Numbered from the stretch's first letter, positions 33,451 to 42,550 are shown. The stretch is DNA of 42,779 nt from Anoxybacillus thermarum (GCF_000836725.1 NZ_JXTH01000018.1:1-42779), one strand, 5' to 3'. Made by a program: numbers and translations. The notes: a model not told the origin generated them from the sequence alone.

Positions 33451-35349
33451 ATGAAACATATACAAGTAACAGACAAAAAGCGACTTCATCAGCTGCGTTA
33501 TACAGGGGTAACAGAAGAAAAGCTACAATCCATTTACAATCATCGCAGCGTATTACAACCGTTAGTCAAAGGGATTGTGGAAGATTTATATAAAGAGATA
33601 TTATCTATCCCTTCTTTGCGCAAATTAATTGAAGAGCATTCGACATTAAGACGGTTGAAAAAAACACAAATGACATATTTGAATGAATGTTTTGCAGGAA
33701 TGATTGATGACGAGTATATTCAAAAGCGGTACAACATCGGCAAAGTGCACTCCGAAATCGGACTTGACTTGAAATGGTATTTAGCTACGTATACGAAATA
33801 CGTTGACATCATTTACAAACATATTTCTCCTGTTTTGCCGAATGAAGCAATCAATATTTTATTAGCTGTTCATGCGCTATTTTCATTTGACATGCAGCTC
33901 ACCCTTGAGGCATATGAAATGGCTGAAATTGAAAAAGCAGCACACCCGCTTCGTTACGAACTGCACAAATTACAACAAGTGAACGGATTTACAGAACAAG
34001 ATTTGCAACATCTTGATCAATTTAGCGGCTATATTTCGTTTCGCGTCGATGCGATTATAGACGCATTTCGCCAATCGTTTTCACAACGGCTATGGGAAGA
34101 GTATTCATACAGTTTTTTTGAACGAGAAAAGTTTTTTCAGTATGTTAAAAACTTTTTGTTGCAATTTTTCCAAGAAAAAATTTACTATGACACTGAAGCA
34201 TACTTTCGCATTATTCGCGACTGGAGTCGATTAATTATCGATCAAAAATATCATGAAAGCTTTTTCCATATTACGAGTGAATCTATTTGTGAAGCGATAA
34301 AAAAGGTGTTTTTGACAAAAGAATATTTGCATGACCCATATGTCGTTCAATATATTCACTCGTTCGAGCGATTTACGAAATTTACACTTTCAATTATGCA
34401 AGAAATTATTCGACCATACTTATTTTTACGCGATTTCGATTTTCTTGATATTTATGCCTATGAAATTAGTACAATCGATTTTGGACGTATTACGTGGATT
34501 GATGAGAAAACGAAACGATTGTTGCATCACATCGGCATAGAGGAAAAGCATCCGATTGGACGTCGTTGTTACGAGTTATTTCATCAACGTACCGTCCCTT
34601 GTTCAGGCTGTCCAGCGCTAGAAGAAAAGTCCGAACCAATGCTTGCTACATTTGAAAATGAAGGCGGATCACATTATTATAAAGTTCGGCTTTTGCCGCA
34701 AAATAAAATTTTCGAGCTATCTCGTGCCCTTCTCGTCATTCAAGATGTCACAAAAGAAGCTAAAGTGATGTTCGATACGCTTGAACGGTTGCTTCAACTT
34801 GCTGAATATCGCGATGATGATACGAAAAATCATGTGCATCGTATCGGCATTCTTTCAAGCATGCTTGCTCGTCTTGCTGGATGTGACGAACAATTTGTAG
34901 CTGATATTCAAATTGCAGCGAAATTTCATGACATCGGAAAAGTTGGTATCCCTGATTACATCTTAAACAAGCCGGGAAGGCTAACAAAAGAAGAATGGGA
35001 ATCAATGAAGACGCACGTGCTCATCGGCCATCAAATTTTAGCTAATCTCGATTTACCTGTCATTCAAATGGCTGCAAACATTGCTCAAACCCATCATGAA
35101 TGGTGGAATGGACAAGGATATCCAAACGGATTAAAAGGAGAAGAAATTCCGCTAGAAGGACGAATTGTCGCCATTGTTGATGTGTTCGATGCATTATTGT
35201 CCAAACGCATTTACAAAGACGCTTTTCCTCCAGAGAAAGTAAAGGAGATTTTACTTGATGGTCGCGGAAAACAGTTCGATCCGAAATTGATCGACTTATT
35301 CCTTACAATGTGGAACGATTTTCTCGAAACAAGGGACAAGCTATCATAA
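33451..35349 (+). CDS. Globin-coupled HD-GYP cyclic-di-GMP phosphodiesterase
   Basis: A 632-residue soluble protein. Residues 1-165 form a sensor globin with the expected proximal heme histidine H100 in IGKVHSEIGLDLKWYL, as in HemAT. Residues about 175-345 look like a second, degenerate globin (FTEQDLQHLDQFSGYI...RIIRDWSRLIID) without a recognisable proximal histidine. A PAS-like segment with CSGC near residue 385 follows. The C-terminal HD-GYP domain is complete: HDIGK (H493, D494), HHEWWNGQGYPNGL (H548, H549) and VDVFDAL, so phosphodiesterase activity is expected. Oxygen, NO or CO binding would be the natural signal. The upstream gene encodes a GGDEF-EAL protein and probably shares its transcript. 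Confidence 0.85.
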   Translation: MKHIQVTDKKRLHQLRYTGVTEEKLQSIYNHRSVLQPLVKGIVEDLYKEILSIPSLRKLIEEHSTLRRLKKTQMTYLNECFAGMIDDEYIQKRYNIGKVHSEIGLDLKWYLATYTKYVDIIYKHISPVLPNEAINILLAVHALFSFDMQLTLEAYEMAEIEKAAHPLRYELHKLQQVNGFTEQDLQHLDQFSGYISFRVDAIIDAFRQSFSQRLWEEYSYSFFEREKFFQYVKNFLLQFFQEKIYYDTEAYFRIIRDWSRLIIDQKYHESFFHITSESICEAIKKVFLTKEYLHDPYVVQYIHSFERFTKFTLSIMQEIIRPYLFLRDFDFLDIYAYEISTIDFGRITWIDEKTKRLLHHIGIEEKHPIGRRCYELFHQRTVPCSGCPALEEKSEPMLATFENEGGSHYYKVRLLPQNKIFELSRALLVIQDVTKEAKVMFDTLERLLQLAEYRDDDTKNHVHRIGILSSMLARLAGCDEQFVADIQIAAKFHDIGKVGIPDYILNKPGRLTKEEWESMKTHVLIGHQILANLDLPVIQMAANIAQTHHEWWNGQGYPNGLKGEEIPLEGRIVAIVDVFDALLSKRIYKDAFPPEKVKEILLDGRGKQFDPKLIDLFLTMWNDFLETRDKLS

Positions 35350-35378
35350 AAAGCGCCCCTAGGCTCCACTAGGGGCTG
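35348..35378. terminator. Terminator between the globin-HD-GYP and chemoreceptor genes
   Basis: An 8-base GC-rich stem (GCCCCTAG) with a 6-base loop is followed by five T residues on the minus strand and a weaker T-rich stretch on the plus strand. Confidence 0.75.
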
Positions 35379-35383
35379 TTCTT

Positions 35384-36865
35384 CTATACCATTTGTTGCT
35401 GAATGGCTGCGGCACGATGGGCAGTTTCTGTCACATATGCCGCCATTTTTTCATTCGCATCTTTTAACTGTTCTACTGTTGCACTGACTTCTTCAAGCGC
35501 TGCACTCGACTGTTGAATGAAAACAGAAAAATCGCTAATGGAACGATCCATTTTTTCTCCTTGTTTCTCTAGCTTCTCGCTAATGATGAAAAAGTGAGAA
35601 AGTTGTTCTTGCAAATAAGTTAACGACTGATACAATCGTTCAAAATATACATTCACTTCATCCGTCAATGATTCATTTTTCGTTAATTGTTCACTCGTTT
35701 CATCCATCCGCTCTAACAGCTCATTGTTACTTTCGTTTACTTCTGCCAAATTACAAACGATTTGTTGTGTCGTTTCTTCCGTTAATACGGCCAACTTTCG
35801 AATTTCTTCCGCAACGACCGCAAATCCTTTCCCATATTCCCCTGCGCGTGCCGCCTCGATTGTCGCATTCAATGCCAATAAATTCGTTTGATTTGTAATT
35901 TGCTTAATTTGTTTCGTTAACTCATTTGTGTTTGCGATTTTACTCGTTAATGCATTTAATGTCGTTCTCGTCGCATGAATCGTCTCATGAAACTTTGCTG
36001 TATGTGTTAGTAAAAGGTGCATTTTTTGTATACCATCCTGCGCCATTTCACTTGATTGTACTGAATGTTCCTTTAATTGTTTAGAAGTTTCGTAAATTCG
36101 CTCACTCATCGTTTTCGCTTCTGCTACTTCATCATGAATATCAACGACTTGTTCACTTTGTGCTTGACCCGCCACCGCAGCTTGCCGAATCGCTTCTTTC
36201 ATTTCTTCTTGCGATTGTACATTTTGAAGTACCTTTTGATGAATATGTTCCACATTTTCAATAATGTGTCTTAATTGTTGTTCAAGCTCATACCTTCTTG
36301 CACTTTGCTTTTCTTTTTCTTCATGCGTCTGTCCAACATGCTCAACAAGCTGATGAAACTGCTTACGACTTAAATGCAACAAAACAGAAAGCGCGATGCC
36401 TATCATCACATAAACGATAAAAACGGTATGCCCAGTTTTTTGAAACACTTGCTGAAACGGAGAAGGAGTAAGTGCACTGACAACTAAAACAATTGTTCCA
36501 AGCAACATCCCTGTCATAAACAATACGCGATACAAATGTAACACCGACAACACGACTAAACAAAAAGCGAGAGCGATTGTCCCTAAACTTCCCCCTGTCG
36601 TAAACAAGCTGCCTAATGTCGCAAAAAATAATACAAAAATAATAAAGTATGGGTATATGTGCTCATGCTTCTTTATTTTTTTTAACACGATATAAACGAG
36701 CACATGAAGCACAAGGCTTCCTCCATAAATGGCAATCTTCTCTACTTTCTCCCCAATCAAAATAAGTCCAATCACGCCTGTTAACGCACTAAACGTATAA
36801 ATGAGAAACAGAAAAAAGTTTTTCTTCCTCATTTCTTCCATTTTGAGTTGCTCAATAAGATCCAA
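35384..36865 (-). CDS. Methyl-accepting chemotaxis protein with multi-helix membrane sensor
   Basis: The 493-residue receptor has an N-terminal membrane domain of about six hydrophobic segments (residues 15-165) with no large extracellular loop, followed directly by a coiled-coil signalling domain. The hairpin tip is conserved ([31 protein letters not shown] split over the turn), so it should couple to CheA/CheW. There is no clear HAMP domain. The signal is probably sensed within the membrane or its cytoplasmic face. Translation starts at TTG 36865, with AAGGGGGAA 6-7 bases upstream. Confidence 0.9.
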   Translation of the reverse strand: MDLIEQLKMEEMRKKNFFLFLIYTFSALTGVIGLILIGEKVEKIAIYGGSLVLHVLVYIVLKKIKKHEHIYPYFIIFVLFFATLGSLFTTGGSLGTIALAFCLVVLSVLHLYRVLFMTGMLLGTIVLVVSALTPSPFQQVFQKTGHTVFIVYVMIGIALSVLLHLSRKQFHQLVEHVGQTHEEKEKQSARRYELEQQLRHIIENVEHIHQKVLQNVQSQEEMKEAIRQAAVAGQAQSEQVVDIHDEVAEAKTMSERIYETSKQLKEHSVQSSEMAQDGIQKMHLLLTHTAKFHETIHATRTTLNALTSKIANTNELTKQIKQITNQTNLLALNATIEAARAGEYGKGFAVVAEEIRKLAVLTEETTQQIVCNLAEVNESNNELLERMDETSEQLTKNESLTDEVNVYFERLYQSLTYLQEQLSHFFIISEKLEKQGEKMDRSISDFSVFIQQSSAALEEVSATVEQLKDANEKMAAYVTETAHRAAAIQQQMV

Positions 36866-36958
36866 TCAAGCTTCCCCCTTTTTCCTTTTTTCTATAACTA
36901 TATCAAAAAAATAAGAAGATAGTAAATATTATTCTGAAAATTAGGAATATATTATCAC

Positions 36959-36986
36959 AAAAAACACCGCGTGAATCGCGCGGTGT
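36959..36986 (-). terminator. Terminator of nos
   Basis: ACACCGCG and CGCGGTGT arms with a 7-base loop are followed by a T run on the minus strand just after the nos stop. Confidence 0.85.
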
Positions 36987-38059
36987 CATTCATAAGGGCG
37001 TTGTTGGTAAAAATAATTCGGTTTTACAATTGTATTATCATAATATTGGTGAAAAATGTGCGTCGTCGCTGGGGAAAGCGGAGGAATGAGCCACGTCCAA
37101 CTGCCTGTGACTTTCCTTCCTGCTTCTTGTTCTTGTTGTTCAAAACGCTTAAACTGCTGGGCGGCTGTATGGTGATCAACAATGCTTACTCCTGCTTTTT
37201 TATACGAATATAAAACTGCCATATTTAATTCAACAAGCGCTTGATCTTTCCATAGTGTGCTATTTCTCGATGTATCAAGACCCATGCATGAAGCAATTTT
37301 CGGAAGCATATTATATCGGTAATCATCCGCGAAATTACGCGCCCCGATTTCTGTTCCCATATACCAACCGTTAAATGGCGCTGCTGTATAGCGTATACCA
37401 CCGATCTCTAAACACATATCTGAAATAATCGGCACGGCGTACCATTTTAACTGCAAATCATGGAACCACGAAAACTTTGGATGTTCAATTGGCACTTCAA
37501 GTACGATATCTTTTGGAATCGGAAACAACTTAGGGTCGCGACCATCTACTTGGATGACGAGAGGTAGAATGTCAAAATGCGTTCGTTCCCCTCTCCAACC
37601 TAACTGTTCACACGCTTTCGTAAACGAGATGGATGATGAGTCTCCAATGACTCCATGCTCTGTTTCATAACCGGCATAACGAATTAACTGATGATTCCAA
37701 ATACGAACACGTTCAGGACGAAAAATAGTAATAGTCGGACGAATTTTCCCCTCGTTTGTCGCGAAAGCAACATGATGGAATAGCCACTCCGCAATATCTT
37801 CTTCTCTCTCTATCGAACGTGCATCAAATACATGAAGCGTTTGCCAAAATAAACGTCCGATGCAACGATTGCTGTTGCGCCATGCGATGCGCGCCCCATG
37901 TTCAAGCTCTTCATATGTATGTTCATACGTTCCCGTTTGTTCAATTTCTCGTTTCACTTGTTGTAACCGCTCATATATTTCATCATCGTTTTTTCCTAAC
38001 TCTGTATAGCATAAAGTGATAAATTGTTTTGCCTCTTTCCATAATGCTGTCAACGTCAT
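36986..38059 (-). CDS. nos: Bacterial nitric oxide synthase oxygenase
   Basis: A 357-residue heme enzyme that converts arginine to citrulline and nitric oxide using an external reductase. The heme-thiolate cysteine is C66 in [13 protein letters not shown]; the arginine-binding glutamate is in [13 protein letters not shown]; the pterin-side C-terminal block [20 protein letters not shown] is complete. There is no reductase domain, as usual in Bacillus. The start is uncertain: ATG 38059 lies one base from a GGGGGG run, while TTG 38053 has better spacing. In Bacillus, NO from this enzyme protects against oxidative stress. Confidence 0.95.
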   Translation of the reverse strand: MTLTALWKEAKQFITLCYTELGKNDDEIYERLQQVKREIEQTGTYEHTYEELEHGARIAWRNSNRCIGRLFWQTLHVFDARSIEREEDIAEWLFHHVAFATNEGKIRPTITIFRPERVRIWNHQLIRYAGYETEHGVIGDSSSISFTKACEQLGWRGERTHFDILPLVIQVDGRDPKLFPIPKDIVLEVPIEHPKFSWFHDLQLKWYAVPIISDMCLEIGGIRYTAAPFNGWYMGTEIGARNFADDYRYNMLPKIASCMGLDTSRNSTLWKDQALVELNMAVLYSYKKAGVSIVDHHTAAQQFKRFEQQEQEAGRKVTGSWTWLIPPLSPATTHIFHQYYDNTIVKPNYFYQQRPYE

Positions 38060-38272
38060 TCCCCCCACCATCTCGTCTGTTTATACAATACACCATCTAG
38101 CAACAACAGCACAACAAAGAGCATATTCCACCCTTTGAACCAATTGTGTATAATAAAATGCAGGAAACAGTCTTTATCCGCATCACCACACATCCTAAAC
38201 ACCCCTTCCTGGCACCATACATGCCTGTCCCCTGTTTCCCTTTCTACATTTTTAAACGAAAGGGGGGCACCC

Positions 38273-38602
38273 ATGGAGCATACGTTGCGACAAATTTTGG
38301 ACAAGCTTGACAAAATGGAAGCTAACATGGCGACGAAACAAGAGCTTGCAGAAATCAAAGCAGAACTTGAGGAAGTCAAAGCAAATATGGCAACAAAGCA
38401 AGAGCTTCAAGATGTCAAAGCAAACATGGCCACGAAACAAGACTTAACGCTGGTCCAGCAAGCTGTGCTTGAAACAAATGAAATCGTCAAAAAACTTGAA
38501 AGTAAAATGGACAGCCATGAAAAGCTTTTAACTCTTCTTTCGAATCGCTCACTCGAACATGAAGCAGCTATTTCTATCATTCGTCCCCTTTTAGCAAAAT
38601 AA
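38273..38602 (+). CDS. Coiled-coil protein with MATKQ repeats, unrecognised
   Basis: A 109-residue protein dominated by heptad repeats. The motif ANMATKQ(E/D)L occurs three times, with spacings of 21 and 14 residues, both multiples of seven, predicting a continuous coiled coil. It has no signal peptide or membrane helix. ATG 38273 follows AAAGGGGGG at 5-6 bases; the longer upstream frame has no such site. A TATAAT lies near 38149, leaving a C-rich leader of about 115 bases. The function is unknown. The near-identical DNA repeats could change copy number by slippage. Confidence 0.75.
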   Translation: MEHTLRQILDKLDKMEANMATKQELAEIKAELEEVKANMATKQELQDVKANMATKQDLTLVQQAVLETNEIVKKLESKMDSHEKLLTLLSNRSLEHEAAISIIRPLLAK

Positions 38603-38626
38603 ACGAGGGGACTCCCCTCGTTTATT
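38598..38626. terminator. Bidirectional terminator (coiled-coil gene / anti-sigma gene)
   Basis: A perfect 13-base stem (AATAAACGAGGGG) with a 3-base loop spans the stop codons of both converging genes. Confidence 0.85.
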
Positions 38627-39785
38627 CAATGTGACTTAATACATATTCGTCTCCTTTTCGAACGATGACGACATAAAATACATTTATTTGTTCATTGGTA
38701 CGCGCATTCATCACAGTCACTTTCACTTTTACTTCCTCTTTTTTACTTGCTTCATTCGGTTCCCAATAAACGATAGATGGCTCAACATTAGCTCGTTCTC
38801 CATTTAGAAATAACACTTTCGATCCTTCATATCCTTCGCTGCCTTCCACCTGTCCCCTATCAGGTGGCATTAATTCAGCGATCATTTGTTCATCAGACGA
38901 TACAGGTTGCTCCGCTTCGTAAATCGTTAACGCATCATCAGCCATTTTATCAATAAATAACTTTCCTTCACTTGCTTCCATTGAAAAATTCACCTGTTCT
39001 TTCCCTTCATACATCGGATATATATGCAGCCCTTGACGATTCGTTCTCGTTAAAACAAGTGCGTTATAGCTACTATAAACGGAAAAGTCGGCGTCTTTTT
39101 CGCATGCTAGTTTCACATCTTTGCTTTCGCTCGTTTCAATCGGTTGTGCTTCTATATACGTTCGAAAGTTCGTTAACTTTTGATCGGCGACGTCAAATTC
39201 AATATATCCAGTTAAATGAGCCGTATCCGTATAATACGTGCGTACCGTACGATATTTCCCATTTGTCAACGGTTGATTTAACAATGACAAATCGATCCCG
39301 TCCGTCACTGTCTGTCCCTTATCAATTAATGCAAGCATTTCGATAAATGCGAGATCGTTCGTTAACGTTGTCGGTAACCATATCTGTTTTTTGTCGTCGT
39401 ATCGCTCAATTGTATATGCATACCCGAACGAAATAACATCATCGCTTTTATTCGTCACAGAGAACTGGAGCTTTTGTTTTTTTGAATCATATGTGACATC
39501 ATGAATAGTTATATACGAATCGGTCACTTCTGTCGTCATCATATCTTCCCTTTGCCCATGTTCCATCATCATTTCCACTTCTTCTGTCGTTTTTTCTTTA
39601 GCAGGTTGCGTCGGGTACAAGCTAATAGTCAATAATACACTTGCTGCGACTAAACCAACATAAGCTGGTCGAAGCAACTTTCGCTTCTGTTCTTTCTCTC
39701 TTTCTCCAATCCGTTCAATGACTTTATTTTTCAATTCTTCCGTCACGACAATATGTTCCATCTCTTTTTTATATCGCTCACGCAA
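38622..39785 (-). CDS. Membrane anti-sigma factor, DUF4179/DUF5643 type
   Basis: The 387-residue protein has a short cytoplasmic N-terminus (about 1-40, charged helix) suited to bind a sigma factor, one membrane segment (YVGLVAASVLLTISLYP, about 41-58), and a large extracytoplasmic region with beta-rich repeats (TDSYITIHDVTYDSKKQKLQFSV). This matches DUF4179-type anti-sigma factors of Bacillaceae. It overlaps the end of the ECF sigma gene. TTG 39785 is chosen because GGGGAG lies 7 bases before it; ATG 39791 is one base from that site. The stress it senses cannot be read from sequence. Confidence 0.8.
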   Translation of the reverse strand: MRERYKKEMEHIVVTEELKNKVIERIGEREKEQKRKLLRPAYVGLVAASVLLTISLYPTQPAKEKTTEEVEMMMEHGQREDMMTTEVTDSYITIHDVTYDSKKQKLQFSVTNKSDDVISFGYAYTIERYDDKKQIWLPTTLTNDLAFIEMLALIDKGQTVTDGIDLSLLNQPLTNGKYRTVRTYYTDTAHLTGYIEFDVADQKLTNFRTYIEAQPIETSESKDVKLACEKDADFSVYSSYNALVLTRTNRQGLHIYPMYEGKEQVNFSMEASEGKLFIDKMADDALTIYEAEQPVSSDEQMIAELMPPDRGQVEGSEGYEGSKVLFLNGERANVEPSIVYWEPNEASKKEEVKVKVTVMNARTNEQINVFYVVIVRKGDEYVLSHIE

Positions 39786-40260
39786 AATCATACTCCCCTT
39801 TCAGTTTGTTTTTTAACATTTCTCTCGCACGCGCCAACAGCGAACGAACCGTACTTTCCCGCTTTTTCAGCAACTCGGCAATTTCCTTCGTTTGATACCC
39901 TTCATAGTAAAATAGATGGACGACTTCCCGATATTTTGTCGGAAGCGATGTGACTGCTGACATGACTTCGAAATGGTCATCATAATCAGTAGAAAAATGG
40001 GCCCACTCTTCGTATACATCCATATTGCGATACGCAAACCATTTTAATTTGTTTTTACATACATTGACTGTGACCCGAATCAACCATGCTTTCATATGTT
40101 CTTCACTTTGTATCCGATCCATATGTTCATATAGCTTAATAAACACATCTTGAAAGACATCTTCCGCATCGTGTTGATTTCTCATATACATGTACGCGAG
40201 GCGCAACACCATATTCCCATGTTCATCCATAGCACGCTGGATTTGTTCTTTTGTGCACAA
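39778..40260 (-). CDS. ECF-type RNA polymerase sigma factor
   Basis: A 160-residue sigma-70 family protein with region 2 (MVLRLAYMYMRNQHDAEDVFQDVFIKLYEHM) and region 4 (LPTKYREVVHLFYYEGYQTKEIAELLKKRESTVRSLLARARE), without regions 1 and 3, defining the extracytoplasmic function class. TTG 40260 is the start because AAAGGAGG lies 7-8 bases upstream. It is coupled to the membrane anti-sigma gene downstream, which should hold it inactive until an envelope signal arrives. A possible self-recognised promoter lies at 40285-40312. Confidence 0.92.
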   Translation of the reverse strand: MCTKEQIQRAMDEHGNMVLRLAYMYMRNQHDAEDVFQDVFIKLYEHMDRIQSEEHMKAWLIRVTVNVCKNKLKWFAYRNMDVYEEWAHFSTDYDDHFEVMSAVTSLPTKYREVVHLFYYEGYQTKEIAELLKKRESTVRSLLARAREMLKNKLKGEYDFA

Positions 40261-40284
40261 AGATACGACCTCCTTTCGCTTTAT

Positions 40285-40312
40285 ATACAACTGAACAAAC
40301 GAAAATGTTGCA
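40285..40312 (-). promoter_or_regulatory. Candidate ECF autoregulatory promoter
   Basis: On the minus strand TGCAAC (40307-40312) followed by ATTTT, then 16 bases, then TTGTAT (40285-40290) resembles ECF promoters with an AAC core in the -35. Such promoters usually drive the sigma factor's own operon. Confidence 0.35.
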
Positions 40313-40344
40313 GCCAATCGAAACTTTTTATCTTTTAAGTATAC

Positions 40345-40379
40345 AAAAAGACAGCGAGTGATGTGCTCGCTGTCTTTTT
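40345..40379. terminator. Terminator of the peroxiredoxin gene
   Basis: A perfect 14-base stem (AAAAAGACAGCGAG) with a 7-base loop overlaps the peroxiredoxin stop and ends in T runs on both strands. Confidence 0.93.
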
Positions 40380-41022
40380 ATGTTCCCTTCGTACAAAACC
40401 ACCAATCAAAGCAACTCATTTCTCCTTTTTTCGCTTTGTTTAGTCGTTCTGCTGCCTGTTGAATCGTGCGCGGCGGTGGCATAATGAGTCGGTCCCCTAC
40501 AAGCTCATTGTGTGGCCAATTCGCTGGCATTGCTGCTTCATATGCATCCGCTGTCTGCAATGCTTTTACTGCTCTTACAATTTCGTATATGTTTCTTCCG
40601 ACTGACTCCGGATACGTTAACATAAGACGAATAGTTCCTTCGTGATCAACAATATATACACTACGTACCGTCCGCGTTCCTTTCGTCGGATGAATCATCC
40701 CAAGTTGTTTTGCCACATGCCCAAGTTCATCTGCAATAATTGGGAATGAAATGTTAACATGGAGCTTTTCTCGAATCCATTCTACCCATTTTATATGAGA
40801 AAACACTTGCTCCACCGACAAACCAATTAATTCGGTATTTAACTGTTGAAATTGCGGTTTCATTTTTTCAAATGCTACAAACTCTGTCGTGCAAACGGGA
40901 GTAAAATCAGCCGGATGGCTGAAGAGGACAAACCATCGTCCCGCGTAATCATCTGGTAATGTGATCGTCCCCATAGTCGTCGCTACCGTCACCTTTGGAA
41001 AGCGATCCGAAATAAATGGCAT
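40378..41022 (-). CDS. Peroxiredoxin, Prx6/AhpC-TSA family
   Basis: This 214-residue thiol peroxidase reduces hydrogen peroxide and organic peroxides. The peroxidatic cysteine is C44 in FTPVCTTEF. Length and the long C-terminal arm match the archaeal-type Prx6 group, and two more cysteines (C204, C210 in SCFDWWFC) near the end may resolve the disulfide, as in the Aeropyrum-type enzymes. ATG 41022 is used because AGGAGGG lies 6 bases upstream; ATG 41028 touches it. It is divergent from the Fe-S/cytochrome b genes and shares their upstream region. Confidence 0.93.
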   Translation of the reverse strand: MPFISDRFPKVTVATTMGTITLPDDYAGRWFVLFSHPADFTPVCTTEFVAFEKMKPQFQQLNTELIGLSVEQVFSHIKWVEWIREKLHVNISFPIIADELGHVAKQLGMIHPTKGTRTVRSVYIVDHEGTIRLMLTYPESVGRNIYEIVRAVKALQTADAYEAAMPANWPHNELVGDRLIMPPPRTIQQAAERLNKAKKGEMSCFDWWFCTKGT

Positions 41023-41160
41023 ACACATCCCTCCTACGTTTTACCGTTCCAGCTTATGCACCTCGCGCTAGGCGAGAATGTTGTCCTAATCAACTTTGTC
41101 ACAAATTTGTCAAAAACAATGCGACTGTTCTTCTTTTCAACTGAAGTGTTCCTTATTAAA

Positions 41161-41176
41161 ATACCTATTGGGGTAT
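41161..41176. promoter_or_regulatory. CsoR/CstR-type operator palindrome
   Basis: ATACCTATTGGGGTAT is a palindrome of the form ATACC-N6-GGTAT, close to operators of CsoR-family repressors (copper-sensing CsoR and persulfide-sensing CstR). It lies 18 bases before the Fe-S protein start, beside a TTAAAAT-like -10. Confidence 0.5.
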
Positions 41177-41194
41177 ATAGATAAGGAGGTTTGG

Positions 41195-42247
41195 ATGATG
41201 AGTGAAAAAATAAGCCGACGAACATTTTTAAAACGATCAACAGTCGCCAGCGCAACAGCAGGGATATTACTTGCGACAAAAACACCCGGATATGCACAGA
41301 CGGACAAATCAGATGAAAGTATGTTAATTGGTTCGCTTATTGACTTGACAAAATGTGATGGTTGTGCAGCTTACGACACTCCTCTATGCGTCACAGCTTG
41401 TAGACAAAAAAATGAACATCGTTTTCCACAACCGCAAAAACCAATCAAAGACTATTGGCCTCGGAAAAAACATGAAGACTGGTCCAATGAAAAAGACCGA
41501 ACAGACCGTCTCACTCCTTACAACTGGACATACGTTGAAAAAGTGCAAGTAAACTGGAACGGCGAAACGAAAGAAGTTGCCATCCCAAGACGATGTATGC
41601 ATTGTCTTGATGCACCATGTCAAAAACTTTGTCCGTTTGGAGTGATCGAGAAAACGAAGCATGGGGCGGTAAAAATTGATGAAAACTTCTGTATGGGTGG
41701 AGCGAAATGCCGAACAGTTTGCCCTTGGGATATCCCGCAGCGCCAAGCCGGTGTCGGGTTATATATGAAACTTGCACCTGAATTAGCTGGTGGGGGCGTC
41801 ATGTACAAATGCGACATGTGTGCTGATTTACTTGAGGAAGGAAAAAGCCCTGCTTGCGAAACTACCTGTCCAAAAGGCGCAATTGAATTTGGTCCGTACG
41901 AACAAATTCGCAAAAAAGCATATGAACGCGCAAAAGAAATCGGTGGCTTCATCTATGGAGACGTAGAAAATAGCGGTACATTAACACTTTACGTCTCAGA
42001 CGTACCGTTTGATAAAATTAACGAAGCCATTGAAACAAAAAAACAAGAAGAAAACGACACGCGTTTCGGTCGTCCGCATATGAAGCCTGAAGTCGAAAAT
42101 ATGTTAGAAACAACGCACGGATATATGTTAGCTACGCTCATCGCTCCAATCGCTGGCGCAGCCGCTGCAGGCATTACCGCTTACAAAGTTTTATCTGGAC
42201 AGAAGAAAAAAGAAGGGGGAGACGCTCATGAACAAGAAGAAAAATAA
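41195..42247 (+). CDS. Tat-exported four-cluster ferredoxin subunit (PhsB/NrfC-like)
   Basis: A 350-residue electron-transfer subunit. The N-terminus has a twin-arginine signal (SRRTFLKRS, R8-R9, then a hydrophobic stretch). Four cysteine clusters follow: CDGCAAYDTPLCVTAC, CMHCLDAPCQKLC, CMGGAKCRTVC and CDMC...CETTC. The third has only three cysteines where CxxCxxCxxxC is usual, suggesting a [3Fe-4S] cluster. Near residue 310-335 is a C-terminal hydrophobic segment (LIAPIAGAAAAGITAYKVL) that may anchor it to the outer membrane face. AAGGAGG precedes the start. It resembles subunits of molybdopterin oxidoreductases, but no catalytic subunit is in the window. Confidence 0.87.
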   Translation: MMSEKISRRTFLKRSTVASATAGILLATKTPGYAQTDKSDESMLIGSLIDLTKCDGCAAYDTPLCVTACRQKNEHRFPQPQKPIKDYWPRKKHEDWSNEKDRTDRLTPYNWTYVEKVQVNWNGETKEVAIPRRCMHCLDAPCQKLCPFGVIEKTKHGAVKIDENFCMGGAKCRTVCPWDIPQRQAGVGLYMKLAPELAGGGVMYKCDMCADLLEEGKSPACETTCPKGAIEFGPYEQIRKKAYERAKEIGGFIYGDVENSGTLTLYVSDVPFDKINEAIETKKQEENDTRFGRPHMKPEVENMLETTHGYMLATLIAPIAGAAAAGITAYKVLSGQKKKEGGDAHEQEEK

Positions 42248-42542
42248 AATTTACCGTCAACCACTTCCGAATCGCTTCGTCCATTGGGGTGTTGCTATCT
42301 CCATTATTATGCTCATCATTACCGGAATTGGCCAAATGCCGGTATACGGTCGCTATTTGATCGTGCAACCGTTTGGTACAAAATGGCTCACCTCATATGA
42401 AATCACATTATGGGTGCATTACTTTTTTGCGGCTACCCTTCTTTTCTTTACAACGTATCATATCGTCTACCACGTTGTAACTCATATTTCGCACCTTGGT
42501 AGGGCGGAACAAAAGGATTTTTTATTCAGTTTTTTAGAATAA
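42228..42542 (+). CDS. Cytochrome b561-type membrane subunit, apparently truncated
   Basis: A 104-residue frame that overlaps the Fe-S gene by 20 bases and has GGGGGAGA before its ATG. It begins RFVHWGVAISIIMLIITGIG, with the heme-ligand histidine of Ni,Fe-hydrogenase/formate-dehydrogenase cytochrome b subunits, and has a second membrane segment with further histidines (WVHYFFAATLLFFTTYHIVYH). Related subunits normally have four or five membrane helices and about 200 residues or more; this one stops after two, 65 bases from a transposase gene on the other strand. The 3' half was probably lost through IS insertion. Function is doubtful in this form. Confidence 0.75.
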   Translation: MNKKKNKIYRQPLPNRFVHWGVAISIIMLIITGIGQMPVYGRYLIVQPFGTKWLTSYEITLWVHYFFAATLLFFTTYHIVYHVVTHISHLGRAEQKDFLFSFLE

Positions 42543-42550
42543 CTTTTAAA

